NCBI GenBank assembly: GCA_963669155.1
Contig: OZ022587.1
Location: 22,185,426-22,249,425, forward strand
Origin: Arbacia lixula
Lineage: Eukaryota; Echinodermata; Echinoidea; Arbacioida; Arbaciidae
Direction of reading: 5' to 3'
DNA: 64,000 nucleotides
Positions 48,175 through 60,298 of this stretch are shown in pieces. The notes beneath the pieces were generated by a model, which saw only the letters and a program-made list of their open reading frames with translations, had not been told where the DNA came from and made no database searches. The position numbers and the translations under genes were made by a program. Position 1 is the stretch's first letter. Every line of letters starts with the position of its first letter.

Positions 48175-49980
48175 TCCCGAAACCTACTTAAAAAAAGTTG
48201 ACATCCCTTGACTTTATGATGTGACAATTTCAGCTTTATTTGAGTTACAACACATATCTAATTGTTTTTCAAAACTGTCAACATTTTTTTTAACACCAAG
48301 TATAATTGTCACTTGTTTTACTCAAAATGAATGGCACGATGTTAATGATCCAATTCACAAGACGTTTTTAAAAGGGTTTTGTGAGGAGATTTTCTCAAGA
48401 TAAGAGGCCTGCCTCCGTAAAGCCAAAAGGCTGCAGGTCACAAAAGTGATATGAAACGACCTGTGAACAACCACAGAATGCTAGATCAACAGAGTAACTG
48501 GAATCTTCTCTGCACGGCACTTACGACCCTTCATTGTACAAAGGGAAATATCTATGAGCATGGCCTTTTGTTACACGCACACAATTTCAGAGTGTCCCTT
48601 TCAAACTTTGTCAAGATAACAAAAGACCACATTCATAATCAATATTTTCATGCAGAATGCTGCTTAAATGTCTATGAATTTATATCCATCCAATCATAAC
48701 TGCATTACATACATAATTAGTGGTATTCATAACAACCCCTGAGGTATATCTCACATAGCACCGTCTATCTAGATGCAAAAACAGTGGTGACGTTTGACTA
48801 AATACATCTAGTAATAATTCTATGTGTAATTTTTGTATGTGTAAGTGTATGCCTCCTACATGTAGTGTGTTCATGAGTCTACATGCTTTCTAAATCTTCA
48901 TGTATAAATGATTATGTATATTCTCTTTTTCTGTATATATTCATTTTTCTCTCATGCTGATAATGACTTTATAGTTCATATGCCTGATTGACATCTGTAC
49001 TGCCGTTTATTAATAAAGATGAGATAAATCAAGTACATACACTGTCTCTGTCATAATTCTACTGAAGAGATTATTGGCAGTTTTGGGTCATACATGAATG
49101 ATATGTATACTCAAGGTTCAAATGATTGTTCTAAATGGATATGTGAGAATGCACTTAATTTCATTTCACTCAATTCATTTATTATGCACATACAACATAA
49201 ATACAAATATACACTTCAAATAATTTCCAAAAATGCATTTTAAATAAACATTCCAAATATACATTTGGAGTAAATATCGTCAACATGATAATTCAGCATG
49301 AGGACCGAACATAAATAAGCAAAAGCTTGATGAAAATGTCCCGTAACATATTTGAGGACATCACATGATTCAACAGATTTCTTCAGAAAACATACACAAT
49401 GGAGGCATTATGACAATGGAGAAAGAGCGCAGATTGAATTAGATGGAAATTATGGAATGTTCTGTCCTATGGAATTTAATCAGAACAATATTGGTTAACA
49501 GTTATGCTAAGTTGGTATTAATACTTTTGTAAGCATAACGTACTATATCAGCAAACAGAAATAACCATGAAAGAAGTTATGCCTCAGGTACAATATTTCA
49601 TCTGCACCAAACGCACTCAAACATTGTAAGTCATAATAATAGTTCATTGCATCATTTATGATTGAACCCTTCAACAGCACATAATGTTGGAAATTGGTCA
49701 AATTTGTAAAGAATATGAATGCTGATTATTTGGGATTTATATAATTACAGTGTATAACAATTATTTTGTCAAATTAATCTTCCTAATAAACACAGTAAAG
49801 GGGAGAAGGACAGTATGTACTCTCCTCGGGATGACAGTTGTAGTACTCTAATAAACTTATCTTTATCAAAACAGTTTTGAATAACCTCTGTGTGATAATG
49901 ACATTAATCTGTTTAGGTATGCAAGAGCAAGCACACGTTAAAGGCAAAAATGTCACTTACCAAATGTCTATTACAAAATC
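48175..49980. other. Intergenic DNA with one short family U copy
   Basis: Family U (TGAGCATGGCCTTTTGTTAC ... ATAACAAAAGACCACATTCA) occupies 48556-48640. Otherwise AT-rich and featureless. Confidence 0.5.
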
Positions 49981-50002
49981 TTTCTGCCCTCTCTTTCTCT
50001 GT

Positions 50003-50007
<5 letters not shown>

Positions 50008-50094
<87 letters not shown>

Positions 50095-50127
50095 TCTCTC
50101 TATAAAAGTTCACACACACACACACAC
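50008..50127. repeat. (CT)n microsatellite followed by short (AC)n
   Basis: About 90 bp of nearly uninterrupted CT from 50008, then ACACAC at 50112-50127. Confidence 0.95.
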
Positions 50128-50272
50128 GTCCTCTTGCTACCTCTTCGCCCCCTAGCTAATATCACTAGATGGCGCTGTAGCATTTTACAGCATCGGAGGA
50201 ATGATACTCGTGTCGATGTGACGTTATGCTTGTCTCATTCAGAATATTTATGGCGATTGTGTAATAAACGGT

Positions 50273-50385
50273 CTTACAGTGTAATTAATATTGTATGATG
50301 CTTATGGCAGAAAAGACATGTGGTTTGATGTGTTTTATGCACAATGGACAATGTTGTGATATGAATTCATTATCTGAGGTGTTCG
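50273..50385. mobile_element. Family F remnant
   Basis: GATGCTTATGGCAGAAAAGA, ATGCACAATGGACAATGTTG and ATGAATTCATTATCTGA match the right part of the family F interior. Confidence 0.55.
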
Positions 50386-50830
50386 CGACTGGGGTGCATG
50401 AAGCCTCTCTGTGACGTCTCCGAGACTTCCTGGAGACCGGAAAAAAATCTTTGAAAAATCTTTTTTTTTTAAAGATCATGTTTGAATTTCCGAGACGTCA
50501 CGGAGACTCGGTCGCCATTAAGTTGCCACCTAGTCTCCAAGCAAATAGATTCCTACAAAACTTTTTAAATTTTCATGACCGGCAGCTGCTCTCTGCAAAA
50601 CGATGCTTCGCGATTTCTGCTCACGGATATTTAAGCGAATGGATATCCATCACTTTGAGTCTATGTTCGATGTCGTCACTTAATATTCATGACTGGCAGA
50701 TGCATAGGCGATCAAGGTCGCCAGTAGTGGGGATGCTCCCCCCCATTTTCGAGATGGGGGGGGGGGGGGAAAGCAAAATTGATTTTACCCCCCCCCCCCC
50801 CCCCCCATCATCCACGTCCTCCAATGGGGT
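50386..50830. repeat. Inverted-repeat region with facing G and C homopolymers
   Basis: GACGTCTCCGAGACTTCCTG and CCGAGACGTCACGGAGACTC at 50410-50510 are partly self-complementary. Further on, a run of 14 G (50756-50769) faces a run of about 19 C (50789-50807). Origin not identified; probably a decayed fold-back element. Confidence 0.45.
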
Positions 50831-52874
50831 AGTTGTTATTGTGTACACAATAATGTCCCAAATATGATGGCTCTTCTTCCGACACATTGAGCCCTATGCT
50901 GAAAACAAAATATGACGAAAAATAAGATTTTACTGACATTTCAAGAACTCGCCCGCTCGCCAAAGTTTATCTTACCATTATGAAAAGTGCTCAAATAATG
51001 TCTCTTTTCAACTAGTTCATCTGACACAAGTCATATCAAGTGTATCTCATACAATGTAGGCCTTTTATCTGTTTTTTCGCGCTTTATTAGTCGAATATAT
51101 TTTTTCGAGCTTCTCGCTCGCCGGAAGAATTACCAAAGTTAGAAAATAAGGTGCAAAACAGAAGAACAAAATAATGTAAAAGAAATTGGGCACAGATGTC
51201 ATGCACGTGTGGGGTAGGGGTGGGGCCGGAGCACTGATCTCCCCACGGAGCTATGAAAGGGGGGTCAAAAAAATATTTCTCTCGCACAACGTGTATTGGA
51301 TATTTTACAATCCACAAAGTCAACCTCCACTTGGTGTTCGACTTTGTACGTAAAAGTTATCGTCTCAACTGATTTCTACCATTTTAAATACATTTTCATT
51401 AGTTCACATTTCGTGTATCAAAAAGAGATGTGAACTCCTAGCAAAGGTTGAATGGTATGTAAATCTTTATGATCGTTTCAACTTGACAGGAGGGCATTGC
51501 TTGATTAGGAATGCAGTGTATTTGTAGGACACTGTAGTTTTATGAGGCGATGGTCAAAGATAAAAAAGGAAGTCGACCGAGCACAGTTTATTAAAAAATA
51601 ATGGTTTCATCAGGGTTACTGGATTAGAAGGATTTACGTCAATCTTTGATCGCATGATCGGCACCGCCGAAACTGTATGTGTTCTCAACATATGTGTTTC
51701 GGTTGCTTTAACAATTACGAACATGATTGTAGAACAACGGCTTCTCAGAGAGAACAAAGGAAAGGCAGAGTCTCATATCGCTCGTCTAGCATCAGTACTT
51801 TTGTGAGCATAACATATATAAGCAAACAAAAAAAAAATCAAGCAAAATATTTCAGCTGCAAGCAAATGCACGCAAATGCATGCAAATACTGTTTTTGATG
51901 ATATATAGCTTACAATATAATTTTGACGATGATTGAATCCCACACAATCCGGAAAGTTATCAATTTTGTAAGTAAGAACAAATTCTTATACACTGTTTCG
52001 ATGTTCATTGTTCCTATCGTTTATTCCTCAGTTTATTAGAAGAAAGCTGACTACAATAGTTGTAATGGTGTTGCCCTTAACTTTCTTAAAAATGGAAAAT
52101 AATGTGATAGATACAAAGCTTTTACTTTAGAGACAAAATGGAGAATTAAAAATACTTCTTTCCAAGCTGACATGCGCTTCATGTCGGTGCTAAGCATGGG
52201 GCATCAAAGCGTTGTAGTGATTGTGGATTACTTTTGAGATTCATTAGCACGCTTTTGTGTCCATACAGATGTTTGAATTTATCATGCTCGAGTTGTTTCA
52301 ATCTCCTAACACCTACCTGGTTTGACCAAAACTTGAGCTTTCTTTCGAGTGATTCTTAAATGACCGTTGAGGGAGGCACACACCGACAAGAGAAATTTCC
52401 AGAATTCGTCCAATAGTGTTGTGTCACCCCATTGCTATCTTTGCCCATGTTATCTTTTCTTTGTGGGTGATTCTCATTATTTAACATTAGAATTCCGTAT
52501 ATTCTTACAAAGGGTAAAAACAAAATCAAGTTCTTTTTAGAATAGCAATGACATTTTGGATATCAATACATAAAGGTAATGGGCAGTGTTCTGAACAGAG
52601 GTTTAACGAACACCGTGTGCTTATTGATGTTGTCCTCGAAATCTTTATAGTTTGTCCACAGTGTAATTTCACCTAATAAATGTAATCTCTCGCTGTTGTG
52701 ATTCATCAATGATGATGTGACAGCATCAGTTGATTCATGTTGCGCCCCATAAAGTAAGTCTACGTGAGTACGCGGTCTAAGCTAAATCACCTTTGTTAAT
52801 ACGGCCCAATGTAATCTTTGGCTTTCTGGGGTAATTTCAATTTACAAAGAAATTTTAGGCATACACCCAGTAGT
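50831..52874. other. Intergenic DNA, nothing recognised
   Basis: No exon, RNA gene or repeat family identified. Confidence 0.4.
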
Positions 52875-53000
52875 AAGGATAGCGTGTTCCATCCTGTAAA
52901 TGAACGAAAAACAAGTCACAGACAAAAATCTTGGAACCAGACGGGATTTGAACCTGTAATCTACTGCATACCGGGCAGTGACTTAACCACGCACGCTATT
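52875..53000 (-). mobile_element. tRNA-derived SINE fragment (second type)
   Basis: On the minus strand, TAGCGTGCGTGGTTAAGTCA is followed 35-40 bases on by the B-box GGTTCAAATCCCGTCTGG, the spacing expected for a tRNA promoter. The body then continues TTGTTTTTCGTTCATTTACA. No cloverleaf acceptor closure or CCA end is evident, so it is a SINE head rather than a working tRNA gene. Confidence 0.65.
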
Positions 53001-53147
53001 TCTAGTTCACGGGTCAAGATACGACAACATGTAACACGACAACATTTTATCTTTATTTTGCTGATACTCTCCGTCGTAATAAGATAGAGTAATCAATGAA
53101 GGCTGTTTTTAAGTAAAGAGAAAGCAAGAAGAGGACCGGCATCTTGC

Positions 53148-53509
53148 CTACCATCAATGTTAACTACCACGGTAACACCGCTTGACAGCCAATGAAATTC
53201 GAGGTTTCCATAGAATTCCAAAATTACCATAAATTACCATCAATGGTAAACGGTCATAGATATTAAAAATTAAAGAGATGAAATGGCTCAGATGGGCAGG
53301 ACACTTTATAGAACACAAGACAACAGATGGAACAAGAAACTCACAGAGTGGCAACCGCGAACAGGAAAGAGAAGAAGGGGTGGACAAAAGAGAAGGTGGA
53401 GAGAGGAAATATCAGCATTTACACAGCAACATGGAACAGAAGGACAGCAAATAGAGGTAAATGGAAACTGATTGAGGAGGGCTTCATCCAACAATGGTTG
53501 AACAATGCC

Positions 53510-53561
<52 letters not shown>

Positions 53562-53598
53562 AATGATGATGATGAAATTTTATGCAACAGGGTCCCTA
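53148..53598. mobile_element. MITE family T, copy 6, interrupted by a LINE fragment
   Basis: The left part TACCATCAATGTTAACTACC with GAGGTTTCCATAGAATTCC (53148-53250) and the end AATTTTATGCAACAGGGTCC (53575-53598) belong to one family T element split by about 320 bp that includes the RTE-like fragment at 53270-53573. Confidence 0.7.
53270..53573 (+). pseudogene. RTE-like LINE 3' fragment with (GAT)n tail
   Basis: Three successive frames show the C-terminal tail typical of RTE-clade reverse transcriptases: RWAGHF, then DNRWNKKLTEWQPRTGKRRR with GGQKRRWREEI, then RGKWKLIEEGFIQQWLNNA and a stop at 53510-53512. A (TGA)n tract follows to 53573, as usual for RTE 3' ends. Two frameshifts make it inactive. 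Confidence 0.82.
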
Positions 53599-53638
53599 AT
53601 ATGTGGCCAATAATCCCAGTTATGGATCGTTGGAAACA

Positions 53639-53880
53639 TAAAGGGAAAATCCACCCTGGAGTTAAGTTGGTTTTAATCAAAGCAAAAATATGAACGAAAC
53701 AATAATTATCATGATTGTTTGACGAAAATCCGTCATAAGATAAGAAAGTTGTAATTTTTCTCTTTATTTTGCGACGTAACGTGCGAGATGCTCCCCCATA
53801 TTATGTTGTGTAGTTTTTCCCACATAAATAACCTTGGCCTATCCTTTTTTATGGAGGAATAAGCAAAGCTTTTAATACAG
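53639..53880. mobile_element. Fold-back element, family D, left part (copy 5)
   Basis: AAGGGAAAATCCACCCTGGA, AAAGCAAAAATATGAACG, AAAATCCGTCATAAGATAAG, ACGTGCGAGATGCTCCCCCA. Confidence 0.75.
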
Positions 53881-54069
53881 ATTTGAAATCGAACTGAATA
53901 TGAACATGGCTTTGTTTTGAAATTATTTGCATTTTTTGACAAAACATGCATTCGCATTCATATTTTTTTTTAGATATTTATATGCTCATATTATTTTTTT
54001 GTGAATGCTTATCATTACTATGGTACAATCATAATCACTCAACATGTGCACCATTAAATTTCTACGTAA

Positions 54070-54232
54070 AACTAGTATTTAGTTTTCATTTATTTACTTC
54101 ATTTCTTTGATTTACTAGTATCTAGTTTTCATTTATTTACTTCATTTCTTTGATTTAATAGTATTTAGTTTTCATTTATTTGATTTACTAGTATTTAGTT
54201 TTCATTTATTTACTTCATTTATTTGATTTCCA
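54070..54232. repeat. Tandem repeat, about 43-bp unit, four copies
   Basis: ACTAGTATTTAGTTTTCATT and TATTTACTTCATTTCTTTGA alternate; the third copy is shortened. It lies just upstream of the second gene's putative 5' end. Confidence 0.85.
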
Positions 54233-54429
54233 GACACAATAAAACAGACGGAGTACATTGTGACATGCATAAAAAAGGAAAATTAGGAACCAACCGTTTA
54301 TCATTATCCTTCGAAGAAATGGAAAGTTAATCATAAAAAGTGATGTTGTAATGACGAATTTGTGAAAAGGGATTGCTTAGAAATATAAAAGTGGTATTTC
54401 CCAAAGATCCAAGTATCTCTCGATCCTTC

Positions 54430-54646
54430 GCAAAAGCGAGACCGACACTCTTCTCAACCTGCTTCGATCATTTGGCATTGGAGCGCGCGACGGCATAATT
54501 TTCACTGGAAGAAACGACTGACGGAAAGTCTAACACTGAGCGTCTACTTTGCATCTTGCGTTATCTGCATTAATTTTCGGTGAATATCCCAGCATCAGAA
54601 GGCAGAAGAAAACAGCTTCTCTGACAACAGAGCAAGAGGAAAGCAG
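54430..54646 (+). promoter_or_regulatory. Putative promoter / non-coding first exon of a second gene
   Basis: Compared with the flanks the segment is richer in CpG (GCGCGCGACGGC, CTCTCGATCCTTCGC). It ends GAGGAAAGCAG|GTAAGA with a strong donor at 54647. I place a 5' UTR exon here by analogy with other animal genes. The start site cannot be located from sequence and no TATA box is obvious. Confidence 0.4.
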
Positions 54647-54879
54647 GTAAGAATCCGCTAATATTACTCTGTAACGAGTGTTTATCAATTTTTTATGTGT
54701 TTTTCACCATTATTTAGTGTGTTTTCCGATTGCATTTTACCTCATTATTTTCCGGAGGTGGTCGGCGCAGCTGCTGTGCTGTGCACCTTCGCTGCGTTAC
54801 ATAGCTTGTGTAGCTAGCCAGGCAGTACGGGGGCTCAACTTTGCTCGGCGTCGCGCTCGGATCTATTTTAATATGCAAA

Positions 54880-54916
54880 ATGGCGGCCAAAGTTAAGCAA
54901 CGAGAAGAAAAGACAG
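54880..54916 (+). CDS. Putative first coding exon of an unidentified gene (partial)
   Basis: ATG at 54880 lies in the favourable context AAAATGGCGG and opens MAAKVKQREEKT, followed by one base and a donor GTATGG at 54917. MAAK/MAAx starts with Lys/Glu-rich continuation are common in animal proteins, and the surrounding DNA (54740-55270) is CpG-rich like a promoter. The frame is also open upstream, but only from a TTG at 54841. No downstream exon was recognised before 64000, so the protein cannot be named. It might be part of the same transcript as the donor at 54647 or an alternative first exon. Confidence 0.45.
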
Positions 54917-57209
54917 GTATGGGACAGTTTTACATATTCATATTTCCGATTTGTCACGTAATTGATATTCATCCTGAGTCTTTTAAATGTGTTGTTTTGC
55001 GATATGAGAATTTTAGACGAATTATGTGGTAAAGGCAATGTTCAAAACTGCGATCGCTCACGTCTTTGCGAGATGTTTTTGTGATCATTCATGTCATTTA
55101 CGAACGATGAGCTCCCGCTGCCGTAGTCGAGAATACCGACATAAAAGAAAAGAAACTAACAAACGCGAGCGAGCGGAGCTGGCTAGCTCGGGGCAGCCAT
55201 CTGCACCCGTCCAGAGCACAGCTCGGGTGCAGAATGGGACTCGCTGCGACATGCTGTTGCAGCTGCGATGAATACTGCATGAATGATTGAGAAACTGCGA
55301 GATGTGTAATATTTGCATTTTTGTAACGGTTAGAAGTTAGAGTGAGATAAATTTGGGGAAAACATGTGCAGACTTTCGAGACTAATCAAGGAATTGTTAG
55401 GCTGTTCAGCTCTAACTTTGAAAGTTGTAAGAAGTTAGACTTTTTGTGTTTAGATCTAGATCTACTTTGACTTGTCTCTGAGTTTGATGAAGTGTGACAC
55501 ATCATGGCTCAAGCATCTTCAAAGATCTAGTCGAGACCTGACAGCATCACAGTATTCCTGGTGCGTGTATTAAAAGTGGGATACAGAAGTGCCATTAGTA
55601 TCGATTTGAGTTGCATTTGTTGGATTGAGTCTTGATGTTGATATGATCTTGAAAGAGAAAGATGTAGCGTAGACAGAGAGGGAGAGAGAGTGAGGAAAGG
55701 GGGCTGGAGGGGGGGGGGGGTCCATGCATGTCATATCTGTGAAAATTCATAATATTCATACTATTTTGCTAGTAAAATAACAATTAAAAATGTTTTTTTT
55801 TTCAAAATATTTATAGCTTTTTGTTTCAAGGTTGGTGTTTCGTATTTGCATGGCAAAATATAAAGTTGTATGAACTGTATACGCCTTATATTTTGCGAGT
55901 CTAATTTTTCGCAAATTAGGACTTTTTCGCGAGTGGTTGAATTCGTGATCGTGGGTGGAGTACTGTAGTACTATTACTGTGCTGGCGCATGTCGTATTCA
56001 TAGTTTCGTGCATTGTTAGACTTGCGAATAACATCCGAAATTTGCGAAAATAAAAACCCTGTGAGTGAAATGCCGTATACGCCGTATATATATGCCGTAC
56101 TGTATACACAGTACTACAATGAATAGTAAAATGTTTGAGAGCATTTATCTGTTAGGAATTTCTGTAATCAAATTGATTTGTTTGCCAGTTCATCTAAAAT
56201 GTAATGCAGTCTGGTATCTGTACTTATGCAGACTCTTCAGTCTGAAGTTAATATCGCCATTTCAGAATCCCAAATATGTTATTGATAGGAACACTTTACA
56301 GGGCATTTTTTACCAGCTTTTTTTATGAGATATTGCACTGCAAGAATGACTGTATAGACAATTAGAAGATGTAATTTTGAACTACAACCTTCATTTTGTA
56401 CATGTACATAATTGAAAGAACTGAGTTTGGAAGGCAACTTTTATGAACATATATAGTACAACTGGGGTAATGATTTGTTTATGCATCATTTGAGTTCTAC
56501 TTTACTGTTACTTTCATATAAAACAAACAGGACCTGTTGCCTTTATGCTTCATTCAGTGTTTTACAGATTTTGGTAAAAGTCTACAAAAGGATGATCCTA
56601 CATTCAAGTGAATTACGTGTACTAAACAAGCACTGAGCATCCATCCACGTTGTTTCACTCATATATATTAACAAGGTCACTGTTGTATGATAGTCGAAAC
56701 AATAAATTTAGAATGCAGTATCTGTCTGTTTTATTGAACTCATCCATTGTGGATTAGCTCTAATTTACATTTTGAAATTGATATGGCGTTGTCTGGTACA
56801 TGTATTGCTACATTTGGGCATTTGACCTCAAGACCGATTTGATAATGTTATCATTTGTCAATATGTAAGCTGGTGACTGTCTAATTTACACCATATAGGG
56901 TGTCAGAAAACATATCTCTTGATCTCAACCTGTAATAAAATTAGACTTATGTGTACCGGTACAATTTATTTTGATGAATTTATGAAACTTGGTACAATAA
57001 CCATGTACATGTATGACTAAACAATTAATTGATAAGATAGGATCACTTAGGCAAAAAGTTAATGGTTTACCCACACACTTCAAATCATGAGGCAGATTAA
57101 GACCTTATGTGGTTGTGGACTTGTGACTCTGTAAAACACTTGAATTATAACATTAGGAAGCAAAAACTCAAATCAGACGGAAATTAACTTGAATTGATAT
57201 ACTTGTAAT
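54917..57209. other. Probable first intron of the second gene, nothing recognised
   Basis: CpG-rich for the first few hundred bases (to about 55270), then AT-rich; a purine-rich patch with a G run at 55680-55725. The 81-codon ORF at 55026-55271 falls in the CpG-rich part and has no recognisable motif. Confidence 0.4.
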
Positions 57210-57385
57210 AATCCTCTTAATATATTTGTGATCATCACTCTGTGATAAATCAGGAGCAAAATGTCTGTGTGTATCAGATAATTAAGATCACAGCAATGCC
57301 CACTGTGCATCACACCTGCCTATCCACTACATGTACCAACTGCCATCACAGTATAATTAATAATTATTCATGATGCTTCTGGCAG
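57210..57385. mobile_element. Family F relative
   Basis: GTGTATCAGATAATTAAGAT, CTGTGCATCACACCTGCC and CAACTGCCATCA followed by GATGCTTCTGGCAG. Confidence 0.6.
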
Positions 57386-57839
57386 GAACTTAAAACCTTT
57401 CTTGTTGTAAATCATGTTTCAAAAATGTTATTGTTTATCATTTATATTAGCACTTAACATGCCATGGATATTAATGAAATAGCAATTTTCCCAGTCATGC
57501 AAAATAAGTTTTTCACAAGGGATTATGGTAATACTTAAAGACAGGGTGGCCCATTTGAACGCATGCACTGTGGTGCATACCATAGCAAACAGTGGTCAAG
57601 GCTACAAGAACTGGAAAAGGACCCACCCAAAACCTCCTGATTTAGAGATTGCAGTAATTCCATTTAAAGATAGTTTTCAGTTCAATTATTGGGAGGGAAG
57701 TTCTTATATAATATTTTCTTCCATTTTCTATGGTTTTACAACATTTTATCATGTTGACCTAACCTTTAAGTGCCTGTGCAGGAGGGTAGAGGCATAAAGG
57801 TCAACTTTGAGCAGTCAATTTTCTCAAGTTTAATTTATT
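57386..57839. other. Intronic or intergenic DNA, nothing recognised
   Basis: No feature identified. Confidence 0.35.
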
Positions 57840-58003
57840 TTGGATATGATTTTAGTAGTCAAGTGTACCCATTTGAAAACCAAATAAAGGAGGTCTGGTG
57901 TTGACACCTAGTACAAGTTGGATATTGTATATTATTTTGTTTTGCACATTGTATTCATCGAGAAGTATGAAAATAAATTGAAATTGAAATTGAAATTGAA
58001 AAT
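57840..58003 (+). mobile_element. Possible LINE 3' tail with (GAAATT)n end
   Basis: TATGAAAATAAATTGAAATT followed by GAAATT repeats resembles the 3' tails of CR1-like LINEs. No coding remnant is visible. Confidence 0.35.
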
Positions 58004-58633
58004 GCTCTTGTGGTACAGTACTGTACAAGTTAGTTAAAACACATTTAGAATAATGATAGCAATGATGATAATAATCCAGCAATAATGATAATATGATAGC
58101 AAATAATCATATGAAATAAGTCAGAGAAAAGTAGTTTGATTAAATCTCTTTCTTAATTTACAGCATATATGTATGTTCCTGTAACTTTTGCATTGAAGTA
58201 TCTTTTTAATCAAGTGTTACAGTACCGTACAAGTTAGTTAAACACATTTAGAATAAAAATATATACATTTTCATATCATATAATCCTATGAAATAAGTAA
58301 AAGAAAATTATATTGTTTAAGTCTATACCTTAATTTACAGCATGTATACCTGAAAGTATCGCTTTTAATCAAGGGGAAACACAAGAAATATGTCAAGAGC
58401 ATACTTGACCACAGGCCATGTAGGTCTATCTGGTATTCATGGTGCTGCATGGTGCATTATGCATGAGGTGGCTGTTATTTGCTCGTGCCGTCAGCTTCTG
58501 GTAGCAAACTTCTGAGGTGTGCTTCCTCATGTATGGACATCAAGAGGCAGGCCTGGTTCAAAAACGATGAAAGGATGTGTGAAGAGAAAGAGAGGGATAG
58601 TGAGACTTTAAATTGGAGGGGGATGCAAACTTA
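58004..58633. other. Non-coding DNA with a diverged direct repeat
   Basis: ACAGTACTGTACAAGTTAGT with TTAAAACACATTTAGAATA at about 58015 recurs near 58220, each followed by AATTTACAGCATATATG-like sequence; the two copies are about 205 bp apart. Confidence 0.55.
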
Positions 58634-58847
58634 CACAACAGCTCAAAGGAAGTGGCATAGGGAAAAGGAAGAAAAAGAAGGACTGACAGTTTTAAACCGC
58701 GGTATATTTGTCCAGTTCAGCATGAAACATGATGCATTAGCCTAAAAAGCATCATGTTTCATGCTGAACTGGACAAAATATACCGCGGTTTAAAACTGTG
58801 GGTCCTTCCCTTTCCCTTTCCCTATGCCAATTCCTTTGAGCTGTAGT
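58634..58847. repeat. Long hairpin: inverted repeat with about 100-bp arms
   Basis: The arms at 58634-58735 and 58749-58847 pair with few mismatches around a 13-base spacer. The inner 50 bp is almost perfect, including AAACCGCGGTATA and CAGCATGAAACATGATGC. The outer part pairs CAGCTCAAAGGAAGTGGCAT with ATGCCAATTCCTTTGAGCTG. The 88-codon ORF at 58479-58745 ends inside the left arm and is not supported. Confidence 0.92.
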
Positions 58848-58859
58848 GTATGTATTCCT

Positions 58860-58935
58860 TTAACCCTCTCATTACTATTGGCATCTAGAAGTGTAGTAAG
58901 TAAATGTAATTTTCAGGGCTTAGTACCGAGAGAGT
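58860..58935. repeat. Single diverged copy of the intron 3 minisatellite unit
   Basis: ACCCTCTCATTACTATTGGC, AAGTGTAGTAAGTAAATG and TTTTCAGGGCTTAGTA parallel the 75-bp unit at 10206-10583, so that unit is probably derived from a dispersed element. Confidence 0.6.
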
Positions 58936-59463
58936 TAGTATTGAATCGGTTTCATAATATAAGCAGAAACATGACAGAAGATAAGGGAATGTTTGAAGAA
59001 AATCAGATGAATATGAAATATAAACAAATAAGATTTTTTTGCCTCCACAACAAAGTTAGTTATGTTTCTGGGTTGTCCATCCCGTCACCCGTCCAGATTT
59101 CATTTACGTGATAACTCAAGAAAATCACAGACAGGAGACGTGTATGTATAACCCTGTCAAAAAAATGTTTCGTAACTCCCATGTGTGATTGATTCACAAG
59201 TCTCTCTTGTTACTGGAATGTCACCACTATATCTCTAATTACAAAGCCCATTTCTTTTTCTTTACAATGATTAAACACGATTTGTTAACGATTATGTAAT
59301 CATGGAATGTGTGGTACAGCAGAATTTAGAGCAAGGTCAGTAATGAAAAGTCCCCCCCCCCCCCACACAAAAAAAAAGGAAAGGGAAAGAAATACATCCG
59401 TACATATTTTGTAATTATGGAATGAATTGTTTTAGTCTAGGGATTACGCCATCCATTCTTCGT

Positions 59464-59652
59464 TAAAGTGATAGTTTACCCTGAAATCAAGTTGATTTCA
59501 GTCAAAGCAGACACATGAAAGAATCATATTAGTGAAGGTTTGATGGAAATCTGTCAAAGTGTGAAGTTTTTCGCCAAACCGTCACCAATATGTTTCTTTC
59601 ATATTTCTGCTTTTATTGAAACCAATTTACCTTCAGGGTGAACTATCCCTTT
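59464..59652. mobile_element. Fold-back element, family D, short internally deleted copy
   Basis: TAAAGTGATAGTTTACCCTG on the left and CAGGGTGAACTATCCCTTTT on the right, with arms of about 90 bp joined directly (TCTGTCAAAG / TTCGCCAAACC). A compact MITE form of family D. Confidence 0.85.
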
Positions 59653-60298
59653 TCGTTGAATCAATTAAAGGGCCCTGCGTGTATACTTGTCAAGATTGCA
59701 AAATGATTGGTTTTGATATCTGCGTCCTGCGAGTGTACTGTTATTGTTGTATGTGATAAATGTGTGTTGTATGTTGGATGTTAATAAATTATATCAATTA
59801 TTGATGATCTAGATGATGCTGTTTTTAAGGGTGAAGTGATTGCTATTTGCTATACGGCATGAATGTGTATGACTTCCAATAAATCATTGTGTGGATATGA
59901 ACAAATTCTTGTGAGCATCCATCAACTCTTACTACATTGTATGCTGAAACACTGTATTAATTAATTAATTTATTTATTATTTATTCAAGTTTTATTTACA
60001 TATACAGGGTAATCTCATTCAGAGCCCAAGGGCCTGCTGCACAAGAGAGCCCTGTAGTAATAAATATACTGTAGTTTGAATGTGAATGATGCAGGGAGAT
60101 CAGTCCAATTGTTACATAAAAACCTCATTGGTGAACATCATTCTCATCTGGATCATGAATTACGGTGAATTATTTGATCTATTGGTGTATGATCATTCAA
60201 AGGGTGTTCTTTTTTTTTCATTAAAAATGAATATGAATTACTGTAATAGATTTGATTTCATGGGCCATGATGCATACATGTTATGTATGTTTTGAACT
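59653..60298. other. Non-coding DNA, nothing recognised
   Basis: ATTAATTAATTTATTTATTA low-complexity sequence at about 59956-59985. Confidence 0.4.

Noticed and set aside
52933-52999. Functional tRNA gene on the minus strand
   Set aside because: A- and B-box spacing is right, but arms do not pair well and it continues into a SINE body.
53505-53574. Poly-Asp ORF
   Set aside because: Translation of the (GAT)n tail of the RTE-like LINE.
55026-55271. 81-codon ORF in CpG-rich DNA as a separate gene
   Set aside because: No motif, overlapped by antisense ORFs of similar length, and placed just after the putative first exon donor; more likely an effect of base composition.
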